Assembly (NCBI RefSeq): GCF_013177735.1
Contig: NZ_WOEZ01000043.1
Coordinates: 175,311 to 239,310, forward strand
DNA length: 64,000 nucleotides
Source of the DNA: Paraburkholderia elongata
Lineage (GTDB): Bacteria; Pseudomonadota; Gammaproteobacteria; Burkholderiales; Burkholderiaceae
Reading direction: 5' to 3'
Shown: piece by piece, positions 63,825 through 64,000 of the stretch
Position numbering within the stretch: the stretch's first letter is position 1
Layout of the letters: every line of letters begins with the position of its first letter
Position numbers and translations under genes: made by a program
Notes under the pieces: model-generated
The model's input: only the letters and a program-made list of their open reading frames with translations
The model's database searches: none
What the model was told of the DNA's origin: nothing

Positions 63825-63875
63825 ACGGAACGCCCGTCAAGCGTGATCCCGATCAGGAAGGCCAGTTAAGAATAA

Positions 63876-63904
63876 AGCGCCATCTTGATGCTGGCGTTTT
63901 TTAA
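63876..63904 (+). terminator. Probable terminator
   Basis: Stem GCGCCA/TGGCGT with flanking A and T tracts (ends in T6), about 52 bases beyond the integrase remnant. Confidence 0.65.
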
Positions 63905-63956
63905 TGCAGCACGGGTTGAGATAGACTTTGCGCACAGCAGGCGACCGGGGGACACC

Positions 63957-64000
63957 ATGCGCGGACAATGGATGGGAACGTTCAGGGCCACAAACTGGCA
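63957..64000 (+). CDS. Start of a gene cut by the window edge
   Basis: ATG at 63957 preceded by GGGGGAC, reading MRGQWMGTFRATNW and open to the edge. The opening resembles a family of conserved hypothetical proteins on mobile elements that I recall starting MRGQW; too little is visible to say more. Confidence 0.45.
   Translation, partial: MRGQWMGTFRATNW

Overview
The window looks like chromosomal DNA of a Burkholderiaceae beta-proteobacterium, most likely Paraburkholderia. The reasons are high GC and strong GC3 codon bias, the gene families present (PrpE, NodT/AaeX/FUSC efflux set, paired sigma-54 activators, ScoAB), and the order thrS-infC-rpmI-rplT-pheS-pheT-ihfA-merR. The assignment is by recognition of families, not by a database search.

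Layout. 1-6.5 kb: an ABC transporter ATPase, two tandem paralogous lipoproteins, two sigma-54 activators (one with and one without a receiver domain) and small membrane proteins. 6.5-7.3 kb: two inverted copies of a dispersed repeat; a third copy lies at 16.3 kb. 7.3-16.2 kb: uvrD, a methylthioadenosine/SAH nucleosidase gene, prpE, an Fsr-type MFS exporter and a chemotaxis receptor. 16.6-22.6 kb: a four-gene AaeAB/NodT-like efflux operon with a divergent LysR regulator. 22.8-37.2 kb: mostly housekeeping or conserved genes (SRAP, metallophosphoesterase, FAD-linked oxidoreductase, wrbA, yihY, O-acetylhomoserine sulfhydrylase, CBS protein, MFS-acyltransferase fusion, aroC, TPR/glycosyltransferase-like protein). 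37.3-46.7 kb: ETF-ubiquinone oxidoreductase, an SDR, a thioesterase, a PAS-LuxR regulator divergent from scoAB, an alpha/beta hydrolase, RidA and relA. 46.8-55.0 kb: tRNA-Val, then the translation operon ending in ihfA and a MerR-type gene.

55.0-64.0 kb: tRNA-Pro followed by an integrated element. It opens with a tightly packed minus-strand operon (small winged-helix protein, complete tyrosine recombinase, recombinase-like protein without a catalytic domain, DUF4224 protein, integrase). Next come an IS5-family relic, a ParM-like actin gene with a small coupled partner, a 214-bp tandem duplication of the parM 5' end, about 2 kb without convincing genes, and a decayed P4-type integrase end. The operon, the parM pair and the duplication are the best candidates for something not yet described.

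Main anomalies elsewhere: pheT, normally essential, is broken by a frameshift with about 140 nt missing; the dispersed repeat carries a palindromic hairpin whose two arms change together between copies; the O-acetylhomoserine sulfhydrylase has a Ser-rich tail made of 36-bp tandem repeats; infC uses the non-canonical ATC start codon.
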